64,000 nt of DNA from NCBI RefSeq assembly GCF_921293095.1, contig NC_060251.1:56127585-56191584 (forward strand), read 5' to 3'. This DNA is from Ischnura elegans (taxonomy: Eukaryota; Arthropoda; Insecta; Odonata; Coenagrionidae). How positions within the stretch are numbered: position 1 is the stretch's first letter; each line of letters begins with the position of its first letter. Made by a program: the position numbers and the translations under genes. Below the pieces are notes generated by a model. The model was not told the origin of the DNA. It was given only the letters and a program-made list of their open reading frames with translations, and did no database searches. Of the stretch, positions 46,601 to 58,373 are shown one piece after another.

Positions 46601-47559
46601 GATACCCTGTAGAGTTACGTAGTAAATGCTGGTTCGATAAAAATGAAAAAATCAATTGTTTTCCCCAATTGTTGGATGTAATCAAGGCCAAATTCCATCC
46701 AACGAGAAAAAAAATGAATATTTTTGAACGGCAGCTGTGAAGAACAGAAAACGTCATCCGTAAGAGGAATAATTTTGTCGTTATATATGTTTCAAGAAAA
46801 AAAATAACGAAGGGTTGGCGAGAAGACATTTTTTTGTGGGCCATAAACAAGCGTGGGCTCTTCCATTTGCTCGCACTTGTGTTATCCTCCGGACGACACG
46901 TCCAATCCATCTTGGGGAGGCTCGAGGTCGACCGCATCCAAGCCATTTCTTTTTCCCAAGAATTCCCGCGTGTGTCAAGGCGCACGACGCCTTTCTTGCA
47001 TCCCGACACTGCGAGGCGCCGAAAATTTCCCAACGGCACGAGCTTCGGCTTCTCGGAACTCAGAAAGGGACGCAAAGTTCAAATCCACGGCTCCGCACTC
47101 CAAAAAAATTGTCGATTCGTCTAATTTAACCTTTCTGACGAAGTTTTTTTTTTACGCCGTTGTGTTCTGAAGAGCTCGTTACACTGTTCATCAACACTAA
47201 TGGATTCTCAACAATCGAAAGCTTGTCGAAAATTTTGCATAGATTTCCCTATGAAGGTTTTCTTCCCAAATTTAACCTTCGTCTTCAATACGAAGATTAG
47301 TTAGAAATACCAGATTCTGACGGAATTCATTGAACTTAAATACTTCGGTAACAATGACCAAATCAGTTTGATAAATGCAATTGAGAATTCTATATTTAAA
47401 CGGCCACAGCAGTTCGATAAAAACTACTTAGATTATAAAATGTCGAAATTTACGATATAATTCATCAAGAACGTTTGATAAAATTAATTAATTCTTTTTA
47501 TATTCATCAAAGTTTAAGTATATTTAGCGCAACTGCTCCATATCATACGAGTTTAATGG
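46601..47559. other. GC-richer block without a recognised gene
   Basis: From about 46800 to 47130 composition rises and three plus-strand frames of 96-105 codons overlap with minus-strand frames, the pattern expected from composition rather than one gene. I recognise nothing in it. Confidence 0.35.
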
Positions 47560-47752
47560 TGTTTAATAAATCTTTATTTTTCCGTGCATACTGAGGCATT
47601 TTTCCTCTAATTCCATCAATAATCCCTATTATCTTCCTAGCCTTCTTATTACCTGCTTGTCTGAAATTCCTCTCTCTATCCCGGATTTAACATCCCCTCC
47701 CCTCTTAGTACCCGCTCTATCCAAACCCACTCCGCACCTCATCTACGGGTTG
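47560..47752 (-). mobile_element. F2 LINE fragment
   Basis: Contains TTTAACATCCCCTCCCCTCTTAGTACCCGCTC and CACCTCATCTA, matching the order in the copy at 17493-17660. Confidence 0.5.
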
Positions 47753-47754
47753 TT

Positions 47755-48110
47755 TCAGGAGAAAAATGCACAACTTCAGGGAGTAATATGGGAGACAATT
47801 CTGAACATTTCATTTAGTCCATAAACATGGGGTCGCAACCCCTTAGTTACTGAACAATGGCAACGCTAACATTTTCTTGGATGCACATGAAGTTACCATG
47901 AAAACCATTAATATTGGGTATCCATCTTTTTCGACATTATATAAAACTCCGGATTTTTAAGCACAATCAATAATTAACGTTGAACTAAAATGTGAAATTA
48001 ATAATTGTCTAAAAAAACTAATCTCAAAATGGGTAAGATTGTGTTATCTCATTTTTTATATTCCCTCAAAGCTCTCGTATTATTGAGCGCAAAGATTAAT
48101 TTCTATAAGT
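47755..48110. mobile_element. long-TIR MITE family M1, partial
   Basis: Starts at TTGTTTCAGGAG and keeps GGGAGACAATTCTGAACATTTC, ACATGGGGTCGCAACxCCTTAG, TTACCATGAAAAC and AATCTCAAAATGGGTAAGATTG. The far terminal repeat is missing. Confidence 0.7.
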
Positions 48111-49261
48111 CGATTTTTTTACATGACAATTACTTCCATGAGAGAAATGCCGATATCCTATCTTCTTAAATGTTCAAAATATTTCACGTAAAATTACACT
48201 TAATCACTCAGTTTATCGACCAAAAGGTTGGAGTTGAAATGTGAGGTTAGATCACATCCCAGACTAAGTTGAAGATATATGAATTCCACATATGATAGGA
48301 CAAACAGTTTCTTTTCGTGGGTTACTTCGATGATTTTCGTTTGGGAGTATCGAAAGGCTTCTCGGGATATGATCCGTGCACCTTTTTGGTCGTTAACCTA
48401 GTACTCTTGTCAACAAGATTTTACGGTACAAAAAATATATGTACGTTGAATCGTTTTAATACCTTTGATCTCTCTCGCCCACAAAGATACACTAAAAATA
48501 CTAGGAAGGTATTGATTTTGAACATTAGCCATTCTTGCTTCTTTTCCCGAGTATATTATTTGAATACTGAACCTCTTCAAGCTGTTTCCAGCAACCTTGA
48601 CAACGGATCGGAATTTCGAAGGTCACTGCGGAAGATTCCGAAGATATTTCAACCAAAATGATACATTAATGGCTTTATAGCGGAAGCTGTAAAAGAGCAA
48701 TCAATGATTAATTTTAAAATATGTTTAAAATTGCGCAATCATTGGAAATTTTGGCTATTTCATAGAGATGATTAAAGATCCCTTTAAATCGATCACTTAT
48801 GTGAGTGTTGATATTCCATATTAGGCATCAAATATGATTTTAGCCGTTAAATGTCATAGGTCAACTGCGGAGATAAAACTCTTCTCTCAAATTTCAAAAA
48901 TTGATAGGAGACACCGCAATTTAGGTGACCAATTAAAAGATACAAATTTTTCATGAAAAAATGGATGTAACTAGTCATTCAGATACTGAAGTTCTCATTT
49001 ATTGCCATGTGACTCAAGAGTCGTGAATAGAAGCGTACTTCAATTTGTGTATTTTTGAAAACAAGTAGACAACTATTACCCATAAGGAAATGGGAAAAAC
49101 GTAACGAATTTCTTTGAAAATAGCATAACGGAAGCAATGTCAATGTTTCGGGTAGAATCGTTAAAAAAATTTCATCCGTGTTTGTTTTTCTAGTTTTTAA
49201 TTGCAGAAATTATTTTTCCGGGCACTTGCTCAGTCAGATCACTGAGATATAAAGATTACTT
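48111..49261. other. no recognised gene
   Basis: A 114-codon plus-strand ORF (48317-48661) is open but has no domain, signal peptide or compositional support that I can name. Confidence 0.35.
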
Positions 49262-49560
49262 TGGATGATGATAAAATGGATATGTATAGAGGAAGTCCAA
49301 CGAATAGTAGGAGAGAAGAGGAGCCTCGTGAAAGCCTCGATAGAAAGACGAAAAACCTCATCGGCCATATCTTGACACATGTTGGCCTGATGAAGACAAT
49401 CGTCGAGGGACAAGTGGACGGCAAGAACGAAAAAGGAAGACGGAGAACGAATATATGGAACAGGTAAAGAAGTATGTGAAAGAGAAGAAATACGTAGGTG
49501 TGAAAATATTAGCTGATGGGAGAATTGAGTGGAGAGCTGCGTCAAACCAATATTAGGATT
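49262..49560 (+). mobile_element. non-LTR retrotransposon family F1, 3' end
   Basis: A 69-codon frame reads LDRKTKNLIGHILTHVGLMK and then TIVEGQVDGKNEKGRRRTNI, the GHILxHxGLMKTIVEGQxxGKxxxGRxR pattern of family F1, followed by sequence that in shifted frame matches the EWRAASNQ ending. It ends at about 49560 and faces the minus-strand copy at 51218. Confidence 0.75.
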
Positions 49561-51217
49561 GTTGACCAGTGATAATAGTTTTTAGGTAAATAACTCAAAT
49601 TCTCACGCTAGGGTGCTCTGCCTCTGCTCTCCCCGGAAGAGTCCTGCGGCCTTTTTTGGTCACTCTCTGTAGCGTAACACCGTATCTCCTTCCGTTGTTA
49701 AGATAATATTATAATTCACGAAATAGTAAAAATGCACTATTTGGAAAAATTATAAGTTCTCCAATTCGCCAAAAAGTTGGTTTCTCAATGCATCACGAGG
49801 CCTAGATTCGAAAATGATAATTATAAAAAATCTATTGTTTGACCCGTCACTGCCTCCAAAAAAAATTTTAATATACCTACGCGCTCCACGTATTTCTTTT
49901 GCCATATCTGATATGTTTGTGTAAAACTTAATTTAACCTTTTCATTTAACATGGTTGAAAATATCATTACAATTTGAGGGCCTCGGACCGTTATTTTTAT
50001 CTTTAAATAAAATGTTTTTTTACTGATATTTTATAATTTAAAGTATTACTTTAATTCACTCTCCGTGCCTCAAAATTATCTACTGCGGAGCTTTGCTAAG
50101 ACAGTACCTCATATTCGAGGTTCTCAATCGAGGAGTCACGTTGAACCTTTTTCCGTTCAATTGATCATAATGTGGATGCAAGTAATTTTCCTCCTCAATT
50201 CAACCCACCATTTATTACACCCTAGCACCCGCAACAAATAAACATCATACCCTCATCACAGCTGACGGCATTTTTGCCTAATAACCAGCTGTCATATATA
50301 TTTCCAACAGTTACCGCACAGTGCTCCAAAGGCTTGCGAACCTTGCTAAATACTACGCTGATTTATGGAGACATTGTGCAATAAATAGTTTACGAAAGGC
50401 AGCGTTGGTGGAGTTGCTAGGCATGGGTGCTTATTCATTCAATCCTAGTGGTATACCGTCAGAGGCGCTATTTTCATTTCTGGGCCAGTGGCAATGGAGC
50501 TAATCCATAGTCTTTCTTGAGGTCGGAATCTCTTAATTGAATGAACTGTAGCGTGATCCTAATGTTATGATGTAATCAATTTTTATGTTCCGGTAACTCG
50601 ATAATACTAATTTAATGACAGATGTTATTCAAATCTCGATATATTTCCATCTTCAAGAGTGTATACGTTAATGAAAACAACATTTTCGATGGAAATAACA
50701 CACCTATATGTAAATAAATTAACTGCTACCGTGACTTTCTAGTTGACAACTACAAAAAAGAAACTAATGGGCATTGATTCTTTCTTCAAAACTTCGGAAA
50801 AACAAAGATGTCTCTACTTATGACCTGAAATCTTAAAAGGTACTATTCTATCATCAGATGTAATTTTAACGAGACATCGCAAAATTATGACATTAAATTA
50901 CTTTATATCGGTTATTTTGGCAAAATAAAATTTATTTTGGCTCATATAATCCTAAAATACACGGCTTCTGTCAATGTCCGCGTATATTGTTTCCCGCATA
51001 AAGCGTTGCCTCCGTGGCACAACCAAGGTTAACGTTATAAATGGACATACACTGGTTTTGTAGGTGTGATACCTTAAAAAGATATGTTCGCAACTGCGCG
51101 ATCCAAAATAAAATACCGTTCACTCATAGTATTTTTTTAGTTTTGTTTTATAATTATCAATAAATAATATATAATAAGTTAATAAATAAATAATAAGTAA
51201 TTTATCATCATCACTGG
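49561..51217. other. no recognised gene between inverted LINE ends
   Basis: Words ATTGTTGACCAGTGAT (49558) and ATCACTGGTCAACAAT (51211) are inverted repeats marking the 3' ends of two F1 copies that point at each other. The 1.65 kb between shows nothing recognisable. Confidence 0.45.
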
Positions 51218-51830
51218 TCAACAATCCTAAGATTAATTTGACGCAGCTCTCCACTCAATTCTATTTTCAACTAATCTTTTCACACCTACGTATTTCTTAT
51301 CTTTCACATATATATTTCCACATATATTTTTTTCTCGAAGTCTTCCTTTTCTATTCTTGCCATCTAGTTATCCCTCGGCATTTGTCTTCATCAGACCATT
51401 ATGTCTCAAGAAGTGGCCTATTTGGTTGTTCCGTCTTCTTATTAAGGTTTTCATGAGGCTTCTCTTCTTTCCTACTCTTCGTAAGACTTCCTTATTGCTA
51501 ACTCGGTCGATCCATTTGATCCTCATCACTACACTTTAGCACCACATTTCGAAGGCCCTACCCTTTATTTCTCCGCTGCTGTCATTGCCCATGCCTCACT
51601 TCTATATATGAGCATACTTCAAATGTAGGTTCTTATAAAATGTTTCCTTACTTCTGTATTTAAGTTTCCCGCTGTTATCAGGTCTCTTTCGGTGGAATGC
51701 TATCTTCACCTGGATTATTCTGCTGATAATTTATTTCTTGCCTCTCCCGTCGCTATCTATCCTGTTTTCCAAATAACCAAATTCATCCGCCTCTTCTAGT
51801 TTTTATTTCCCAATTGCTGTGCCAGTCTTT
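51218..51830 (-). mobile_element. non-LTR retrotransposon family F1, longest 3' remnant
   Basis: Begins with the 3' end TTTGACGCAGCTCTCCACTC and runs through CATCAGACCATTATGTCTCAAG, GTCTTCTTATTAAGGTTTTCATGAGG, TAGCACCACATTTCGAAGGC and CTGATAATTTATTTCTTGCC. It covers the region downstream of the reverse transcriptase core; the catalytic motif itself is not present. Confidence 0.75.
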
Positions 51831-53466
51831 ACTTCTTCTCTTCTGCTGCATACTAATATCACTATCGGATATGTTAGGAGAAAAAAAAAACAAAATACGA
51901 CCAGTCAAGAGGTTGTGTTGCGTTCTCTAAAGCAGCCGAGACTCCTCGCATTATATTCAAGCATTATAAAATTAATATCATCGATGAAGAGGTTATCTTA
52001 AGAGGATGACAGTTTCCAGAAGTCCCAGATTGCCGGTTTGAAACGACACCACGCGGATTTTGTTTACTTTTCCTTGTTTCAGAGGCAGTCGTTAAAACTT
52101 TAAACTGAGCCCCATGAATGCGACAGCCTTGATGTACGCTTTCGTGTCGGAGTGACGAGACGTTTTGTATACGCGTAGTTGTTTTTTTCTTTTCTTTCAT
52201 AAGGACACCCATTTTCCCATCTTTTAACGCACGCCGTGTCCCATCGACGCGACGGTATTCTTGCAAAACGCATCTCCGTTGTTGCGTCCAACTCTCCCGC
52301 CAATCTAATGAACCGAGAATGGAAAGGCGAAGGGGCCGTCCCCATTGGGCTGCAAGCCAATTCCAAGCGCCTTCTTCGGGATGAAATGGGCGGGAAAAAC
52401 GGCATTTGACGATGAGTCGCCAATGCTATTGCAACTGAGACTCCGTTCGAAATGAGGAAAAAAATAAATAAACAAGTGCTTTATGGGCATATTACGCATG
52501 CGCAATGCGGTAATCGCGATTGGATGCCGTAATGTGTGAAAGGAATTCAAAAGGTTGGACAAAGCAAAGAGCTGTCATTCATTGCGTTGATATGGGCGTA
52601 GTTAATTGAAATAACATATCCGATGGCCAAGTAAGAAAGAACATATCAATTATATCGTTGAAGTATGTTACTACGTTGAAGTTACCTTCATTAAGAGAAC
52701 CAGTCATTTATTGTTACGTAATATTCCTTTAAAAATTTCACCTACGCAATTTCCAACAGGTAGCACTTTTCAATTTCAGATACAAGTAAATTTAGGCAAC
52801 TATACACTTTTAAAATTTAAGGTGATAGGGAAGTTTTAAATGAGTCATGCGTCAGGAAAAAAAAACATAATTCAGTGTAACCCTGATAATACATCCACTC
52901 TATATGCCGTTGTCCCGCGTAAACTATTTATTTATTTATTTATTTAACACTAAAAACAGCACTAGGGCCTTCACATTTAGCTACATAAAAGCAAATGAAT
53001 AATAAACTATGTATAGATATGTGAAAAAGAAACAAGTATAAAAATAATTTCATAAATAACAATGACGTTTAGCAAAATCAATATATACAAGAGGGGGTAT
53101 CAAAATAAAAGGCGAATTTCGTTTCTCTGTTGAAACTGGTGCGGGAGGCAAAGAAGCCAAGAGTGGGAGAAGTATTTGAGAGAGGATTGAAAAGGGAAGG
53201 TAAACGATAGAAAAGGGAGTTTTGCGAAATTGATAGAGAAAAGGTTAGTCACCAGTTAAAAAAAAAAACATTCCTTTCGTTTCTAAAAAATTCCGCTTTA
53301 AACATTCCCGCTCATAAAGTCTTTTCTCATAAAAGTTCGATTTCCCATAATCTGAAAGCTCCCTTATGACGTTTTGAGCAAAAATATCGAAGATTTTTGC
53401 ATATAAGGTGCTCTTTCTGTTATAATCATATTATTCTAGCTAAAGTTAGGCTAACTATATGTTTTT
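51831..53466. other. no recognised gene; GC-richer block and short tandem
   Basis: 52010-52460 is somewhat GC-rich with competing frames. A (TTTA) simple repeat of about five units lies at 52924-52946. No supported gene. Confidence 0.4.
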
Positions 53467-53757
53467 ATGATCATTCACAAGTATCATGATAATGTTACTT
53501 TAATAAACACAAGGCATTTGCTCAATTGTGATGTAATCAATGAAATAAAATTAAGAAACGCAGTTTTGCCGGGAAAACCAGTTTTACAGCAAATTTACAT
53601 CATTCCCAGGTACAAAGATGGAAGTTCAGGCACTATCCAGAAGAAACTTCACTTTTACCACCATAATTTCGTTGCAAATTTATTCTATCCTCTCGGACGT
53701 TACGATATGGAGGTTTGTTACGACGGAGTGAAAGGGCCAGAACCAGATGATTTTTAA
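53467..53757 (+). CDS. unidentified 96-residue ORF or exon
   Basis: I do not recognise this protein. The residue mix is balanced (PRYKDGSSGTIQKKLHFYHH, later YPLGRYDMEVCYDGVKGPEP), without low complexity, signal peptide or transmembrane segment. It is not explained by any repeat that I detect in the window, which sets it apart from the other frames. An upstream pyrimidine/AG context (…TCACAAG at 53474-53480) could be a splice acceptor, in which case it would be a terminal exon ending at the TAA. It could equally be a chance frame or part of the Penelope-like element whose end lies just downstream. Confidence 0.22.
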   Translation: MIIHKYHDNVTLINTRHLLNCDVINEIKLRNAVLPGKPVLQQIYIIPRYKDGSSGTIQKKLHFYHHNFVANLFYPLGRYDMEVCYDGVKGPEPDDF

Positions 53758-53801
53758 CCAGATGTTAACAACCAAAATATTGCGTATTCAGAATTAAGAA
53801 T

Positions 53802-53854
53802 GTGCGCAGTGAAGTTTTCTCGGGTTTCACACCCGAGAAAACTTCACTGCGCAC
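53802..53854. repeat. perfect 24 bp hairpin
   Basis: Arms 53802-53825 and 53831-53854 are exact reverse complements around the loop TTCAC. The right arm ends in GAGAAAACTTCACTGC, which is found again at 53960-53975 downstream of the hammerhead-like motif, so the hairpin looks like an inverted scrap plus the end of a preceding unit of the same element. Confidence 0.9.
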
Positions 53855-53990
53855 AACGCACATCCAAACTTGGATTCCTAAATCCCTGATGACGATGGGC
53901 GAGTTGTCCATCGAAACGTTGGAAGGAGAAATGGAGGACCTGACCCGGTGCGAAACCGGAGAAAACTTCACTGCAATTGTTCGCCGGGGA
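53831..53990 (+). mobile_element. Penelope-like terminal unit, family P3
   Basis: The element-end word GAGAAAACTTCACTGC occurs at both borders, with the hammerhead-like motif between, as in tandem terminal repeats of Penelope-like elements. Downstream words GACCCGGTGCGAAACC and GGAGAAAAC parallel those of the 105 bp array at 14.6 kb. Confidence 0.55.
53886..53917 (+). ncRNA. hammerhead-like ribozyme, best-folded copy
   Basis: CTGATGA (53886-53892), C, helix GATGG/CCATC (53894-53898 with 53908-53912), GAAAC (53913-53917), then GTT. Stem I can form from TCC-TAAA-TCC immediately upstream and GGA-A-GGA immediately downstream, with an asymmetric internal loop as expected of a type I hammerhead. 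Stem III is a minimal AC/GT; such small stems usually need a dimer. One extra C between the box and stem II departs from the standard core. Confidence 0.6.
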
Positions 53991-54809
53991 AAAAAAACAA
54001 AAATTATAAGTATGTGGGCGTTCATCCCGACAGCCTTACACAATGTGCAAAAATACGTAATAGCAAAAATTTGTTTTTTTACGCTGCATTATTCAATTTT
54101 CAACGGAATGAAAAGTGGGCTGATTAGGTTAGTAGGAGGAAGAAAGGCCACGGGGAAATGGTTTAAGAGTCGGTGTATCAATCACAAGCTCCCTAACTCT
54201 TCAATTTAGCCAAATGCTAACGTCAAATGCCGAGAGCCATAACGTAATTGTATTGATAAAGGCGAAAATGGCATCATAAGCTTCGCGAGGGGACATTCAG
54301 AAGTGACGTTCTTCAGTAGGACATATGGGACTCTATTTATCTCTTTCTTAACAAGGCAAGCGGGGTCAAAAAAGCCATGCAGCCGGTGTTAACCAAAACA
54401 TTTTCGTCTCCAAAGTGAAAAATCGTAGTTTATGAAAAGACAGCTCTAAAATGCGTCATTGAATACCATGCGGCAATAGTTTTATGCAAAGGCAAAGAAA
54501 ATGGGACAATCGTAATTTTAATAATTATAATTTTTATGATAATAATTCGCGTAAAATTAATGAAGCTGATGCACGGATCTCTTCTGAAAAGATAAATACG
54601 ATTGATACTTAAAGGATTTGTTTCACCCTTTCAGTTTCCAGTCAAGGCTCACTGTTCACCCGAGATTTCAAGGCGTTATTTTCCGGTTCAAAAATTCCTG
54701 CATAAAAAGATATTCTTCCCGCTAAGGTAGAGTGGCATGGAGCATTTTTCACGGAGCACCCCACCAGACCCGTTCCCCAAATTGAAATTCCAAATGGCTA
54801 TTTATTTTC
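53991..54809. other. no recognised gene
   Basis: A 135-codon frame beginning in the hairpin runs through the Penelope-like unit to 54209 and is explained by it up to about 54050. Nothing is recognised after that. Confidence 0.4.
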
Positions 54810-54990
54810 GGGGCATCGGGTTGGTATGGTGACTTAAGTGTTGGCCTCCCACCCAGTGGGTCCGGGTTCATATCCTGGCGATTGCAGAGATTATTCAGAG
54901 GCTTCCCGATCCCTTCTCGAATGCTTTGTAGAGGACACTTTAAGTGCAGTCAACCGTCCGTCGCATAGGATGTCAAGCTGTGATCCAATT
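54810..54990 (+). mobile_element. tRNA-derived SINE family S2
   Basis: TTGGTATGGTGACTTAAG is the A-box region and GGTCCGGGTTCATATCC the B-box region; the body contains CACTTTAAGTGCAG and CCGTCCGTCGCATAGGATGT, the reverse complement of the body at 34430-34520. Confidence 0.6.
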
Positions 54991-54997
54991 GGCTACG

Positions 54998-55135
54998 GCT
55001 TTTAACATACCCTCCTCCCTAAATGCTCGATCCATCCAAAGCCTCTCTCCTCCAAATTTCCATCACATGTTTCCTCTCCATTTCTAGCACTTCGTTTTAC
55101 CTCTTCCTCTCCGTCCACTTCACCTTTTCCAGCCA
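54998..55135 (-). mobile_element. F2 LINE fragment
   Basis: Pyrimidine-rich plus strand with CCTCCTCCCTAAATGCTCGATCC and TTTCTAGCACTTCG, following the order of the 17 kb copies. Short and uncertain. Confidence 0.4.
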
Positions 55136-57734
55136 TAAATTTCAATAAATTACGCGCAAGATAACTAGTGAAAAAGTTCACTGAATTGCAACTAAGGGTA
55201 TGCAATAATATGGAATATATGTGACATTAAATATTTGAACATTAAAGCCGATTGAAAGAAATCAATACCCCTAAGCCATACTCTTCACTGGGTGAAGTAA
55301 GGGGGGACAGAAATAGGAAATATAAGGAGTTTTGGAAGTTAGTACGGACGTCAGTGGGGTGAAACACAACGATTTAAACTAAAAAAACTAGGATACACGC
55401 GCAAGCTCACTCTCTAACCTAGCAGATTTGCCAAGGGAACATAGTCCCGCATAGGCTTGGGAGGCACACAAAGCTTCATAAACCTGATAAATATTCTATG
55501 TAGTTTATAAATCAGATTCATCAAAGAAGTCATTCATCATAAATCATGTTGAATCGATTTGATTAGACGGTTTCAATATCTGGAAATGTTTAAGTTATGC
55601 TACAAACATGCAAAAAGTTTCTTTTAACGTAATGGGTGAAAACATTACTGTGTGTTTACTATATATCTTTCAATGACTCTTGGAAGATACTGGCATGTAA
55701 TTCCACTCTCTTATAACATACATTTTCAAATGAAAAATTATTAAAAGATACGATTTTATGAGTCATAAAGGGCTATATAGAGTCCGTGAGGGTACAAAAC
55801 ATGTCGCAAAAACTAATATTATGTTAAATATTCAGCATGAGCCTAAAGCCCCATGGGAATAAATATGCACGCTCATTTACAGCTGACCTGACTACTATTT
55901 CCAGTTACCGGAATAAATAGGCATAACGAATTGGAAAAGACAATTTCGACAATGATTATCCCACATTGGCTCATCTCGTGGGGGTTATGAATCTCTAGGG
56001 AACAAATTTCCGTAGCTCGGCAAGGAATTTCCTCCGCGGTCTCTTCCCTGAGCCATAAATAATTTCTTCTAAGCGCGAGAGGAGAGTGGAGGTCGACCCT
56101 GTACACATCGTTCATCTCAACAGTTAACCCAGGGAAGCGGACTCAAATTGCACATACGAGCTATGATTGCAGTTTCGATTCCCAGAACAAATGGCTTTCA
56201 GAAGACGGCACCTATGCTTACAAATACCCCGCTGGCCAATTACTCCAAAACACTGTAGTTGTTAAAGGTGCATGTAACTAAATAAAAAAGACTTATAAAG
56301 ACCACGATTTTTCCAAAAACATTTTTAAAATGAACTAAAAGGTAAAACAATAAGCTTTTAATCACTTGGAGAATAAAGTGTGGGCACTGATAAGGTTAAT
56401 CAAAAATTAGTGTAGGAGATCGTTATAAGTTAGTAAGATTAGACACGGAGTATTAATATCTAAACCTAATCAGCCTCAATCTCAGAGTGATGAAAGCTTA
56501 TTTATTTGTTTTATAGTCCATTTTATTTTTTTGGAAAAAGCGTGTTTTTATGGTTTATTTATTTTATTTTTATTTTCTCCTTTTCAGCGATGAATCATAT
56601 CATCAATCAATTCATTGAAGTTAACGAAATCTATTGAGAAAATAAAAAAAATGGAAATTTAGCTAAATAATTAGAGCAAAATAGAAAAAAAAATTCAAAT
56701 TCCTTATCATCTAATCTTGTATTGTCATCAGAATGCAGTAGGTGTGAAATTTTCAAGCTGATCTGACAGTTGGAAATGAGTTTATTCAATCAATTACAAG
56801 ATTCCACCGATGAAACAAATTAGGTATGTCAAGAAAAAGCATGTAAAAATAACACATTAATTCCTGCTTTTGGCGATGATTTATAATAAGAACACGCTGC
56901 TCAGAGAAGATTCAATGGTCGAATCAAATTTTGTCGGTAGAGCCAATGTTTCGATAAATTAATTGATGGCCTTCAGGACCATACCGCTAATTATTTCATT
57001 CATTCAAATATTCTGAACAAATATTTACAAGTGGAACCGTTTGTGATGAATATTTTGCGTATTGTAGTGTGATTCAAGCTGTAAATTTTTTCACGAGTTA
57101 CACTAAAATTATTCTGAGACGGTAAGGACGTTAAATATGATGCAAATACTAGCACCATGTCAAAAATTCAGCATGAGCCGTAGGAAAGGGAATCACATAT
57201 GCAGGAGGTCTTGTTACCTTGAAGTCTGATCTTGTACAGAAGCTAACCAGAACTTTCAGCCACCATCACGCTAAGTGGTAGGGTGTACTATCTTATGGTT
57301 AGCGCTAACCTGATATTATAAAACTGGCCCTTACTATAATCACTACTAATCTGACTTGATAACGAATTTAACGAACTCCACGCATCCATCTATCAAAATT
57401 TTTCTCTAACTCTCTTTCTGTTATTATGATTAAAAACTTTTGGGCTTTGTCGCCGCGTCAATTCTTTGGGTGACCCCAACGTTTCTCGCTCTCTTTCTGT
57501 TACTTGTGAATGAAGATACAAATATTTGGATGCAATCAAAGTTGATGGTTTACTTTTCATTGAAAATATCGATTCACAGAAGAGGTAAACTGCAAACTAA
57601 AACGTTCTGCTAGGTTTGTAGACATACTGACCAAAAAACTGGTTCTTAACAATAAAGTGTAACATGCAACAATTTGACAATGATCTTCGCACATTGGCTC
57701 ATCCAAGTCTCATGCAAGTAGTTTAGAAGAATAC
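55136..57734. other. no gene; two diverged copies of an unclassified repeat
   Basis: Words ATTCAGCATGAGCC (55832 and 57168) and GACAATGATxxTCxCACATTGGCTCAT (about 55947 and 57675) recur in the same order, so parts of 55660-56120 and 57000-57720 are copies of one repeat. Confidence 0.45.
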
Positions 57735-58200
57735 ATATGAGGGGGTGAGAAGCCAAGGGGTACAGGTGATTTTTTCTACACAGAGTTAGAGGTACAGTTA
57801 GGGACCCCGCGCTCTGGCAACTTTTACAAAGCAACTATTTAGTTGCTTTGACGAAGTCCCAATGAAACACACGGCAGTGACTGTGGCCTCGTGCACGGGC
57901 GACTTCTTAGTCCACAGTCACTGCTGTTTGTTTCATTTGAGCTTCCACAAAGCAACTAGATTGTTGCTTTGTAACAGTTGCTGCTGCTTGGGGGTCCTTA
58001 ATTGTTAAAAGAGATATACAAAAATTTGGTTGCCAAGGGAAACGAGTGAGTCTCTGTTCTGTACTGACATCGAGTGGAATATAAAATGCACTACTAAATA
58101 TCAAATTGATCTCCTTTGTATTCTTTACCTGATTTCTGTACTTAACTTTGTTTAGAAAACAAAAATCACATATACCCCTTAGCTTCTCACCCAATCATGT
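57735..58200. repeat. foldback element with nested hairpins
   Basis: The left arm (about 57735-57891) and right arm (about 57917-58200) are inverted copies: GGTGAGAAGCxAAGGGGTA at the outside, then TTACAAAGCAACxATxTAGTTGCTTTG, then AATGAAACAxACxGCAGTGACTGTGG next to a 25-base spacer. The right arm holds about 140 bp more than the left. Each arm also contains its own CAAAGCAAC/GTTGCTTTG hairpin. The 95-codon minus-strand ORF (57907-58194) lies within the right arm and is not supported as a gene. Confidence 0.75.
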
Positions 58201-58373
58201 AATAAGCAATTACCACAATCATTTAAAAGGGAATATTATAAGGAATATGAGTCCCTAAAAGCCAAGGTGTACAAGCGCAATTTTTATTATTTTGGAGATA
58301 AGGGCAGATAATGGTTGCTGGGGTATATAATTGTTGTGGCGTATGGTATAAGAGAACCACTGTTAGTATATGA

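Noticed and set aside
46450..46740. 96-codon plus-strand ORF
   Set aside because: Its first two-thirds are the end of an M1 MITE; the same sequence elsewhere is non-coding.
48317..48661. 114-codon plus-strand ORF
   Set aside because: No recognisable domain, no splice or promoter support, and a length near that expected by chance for a window of this size.
57907..58194. 95-codon minus-strand ORF
   Set aside because: Falls entirely within one arm of the foldback element, with no conserved domain.
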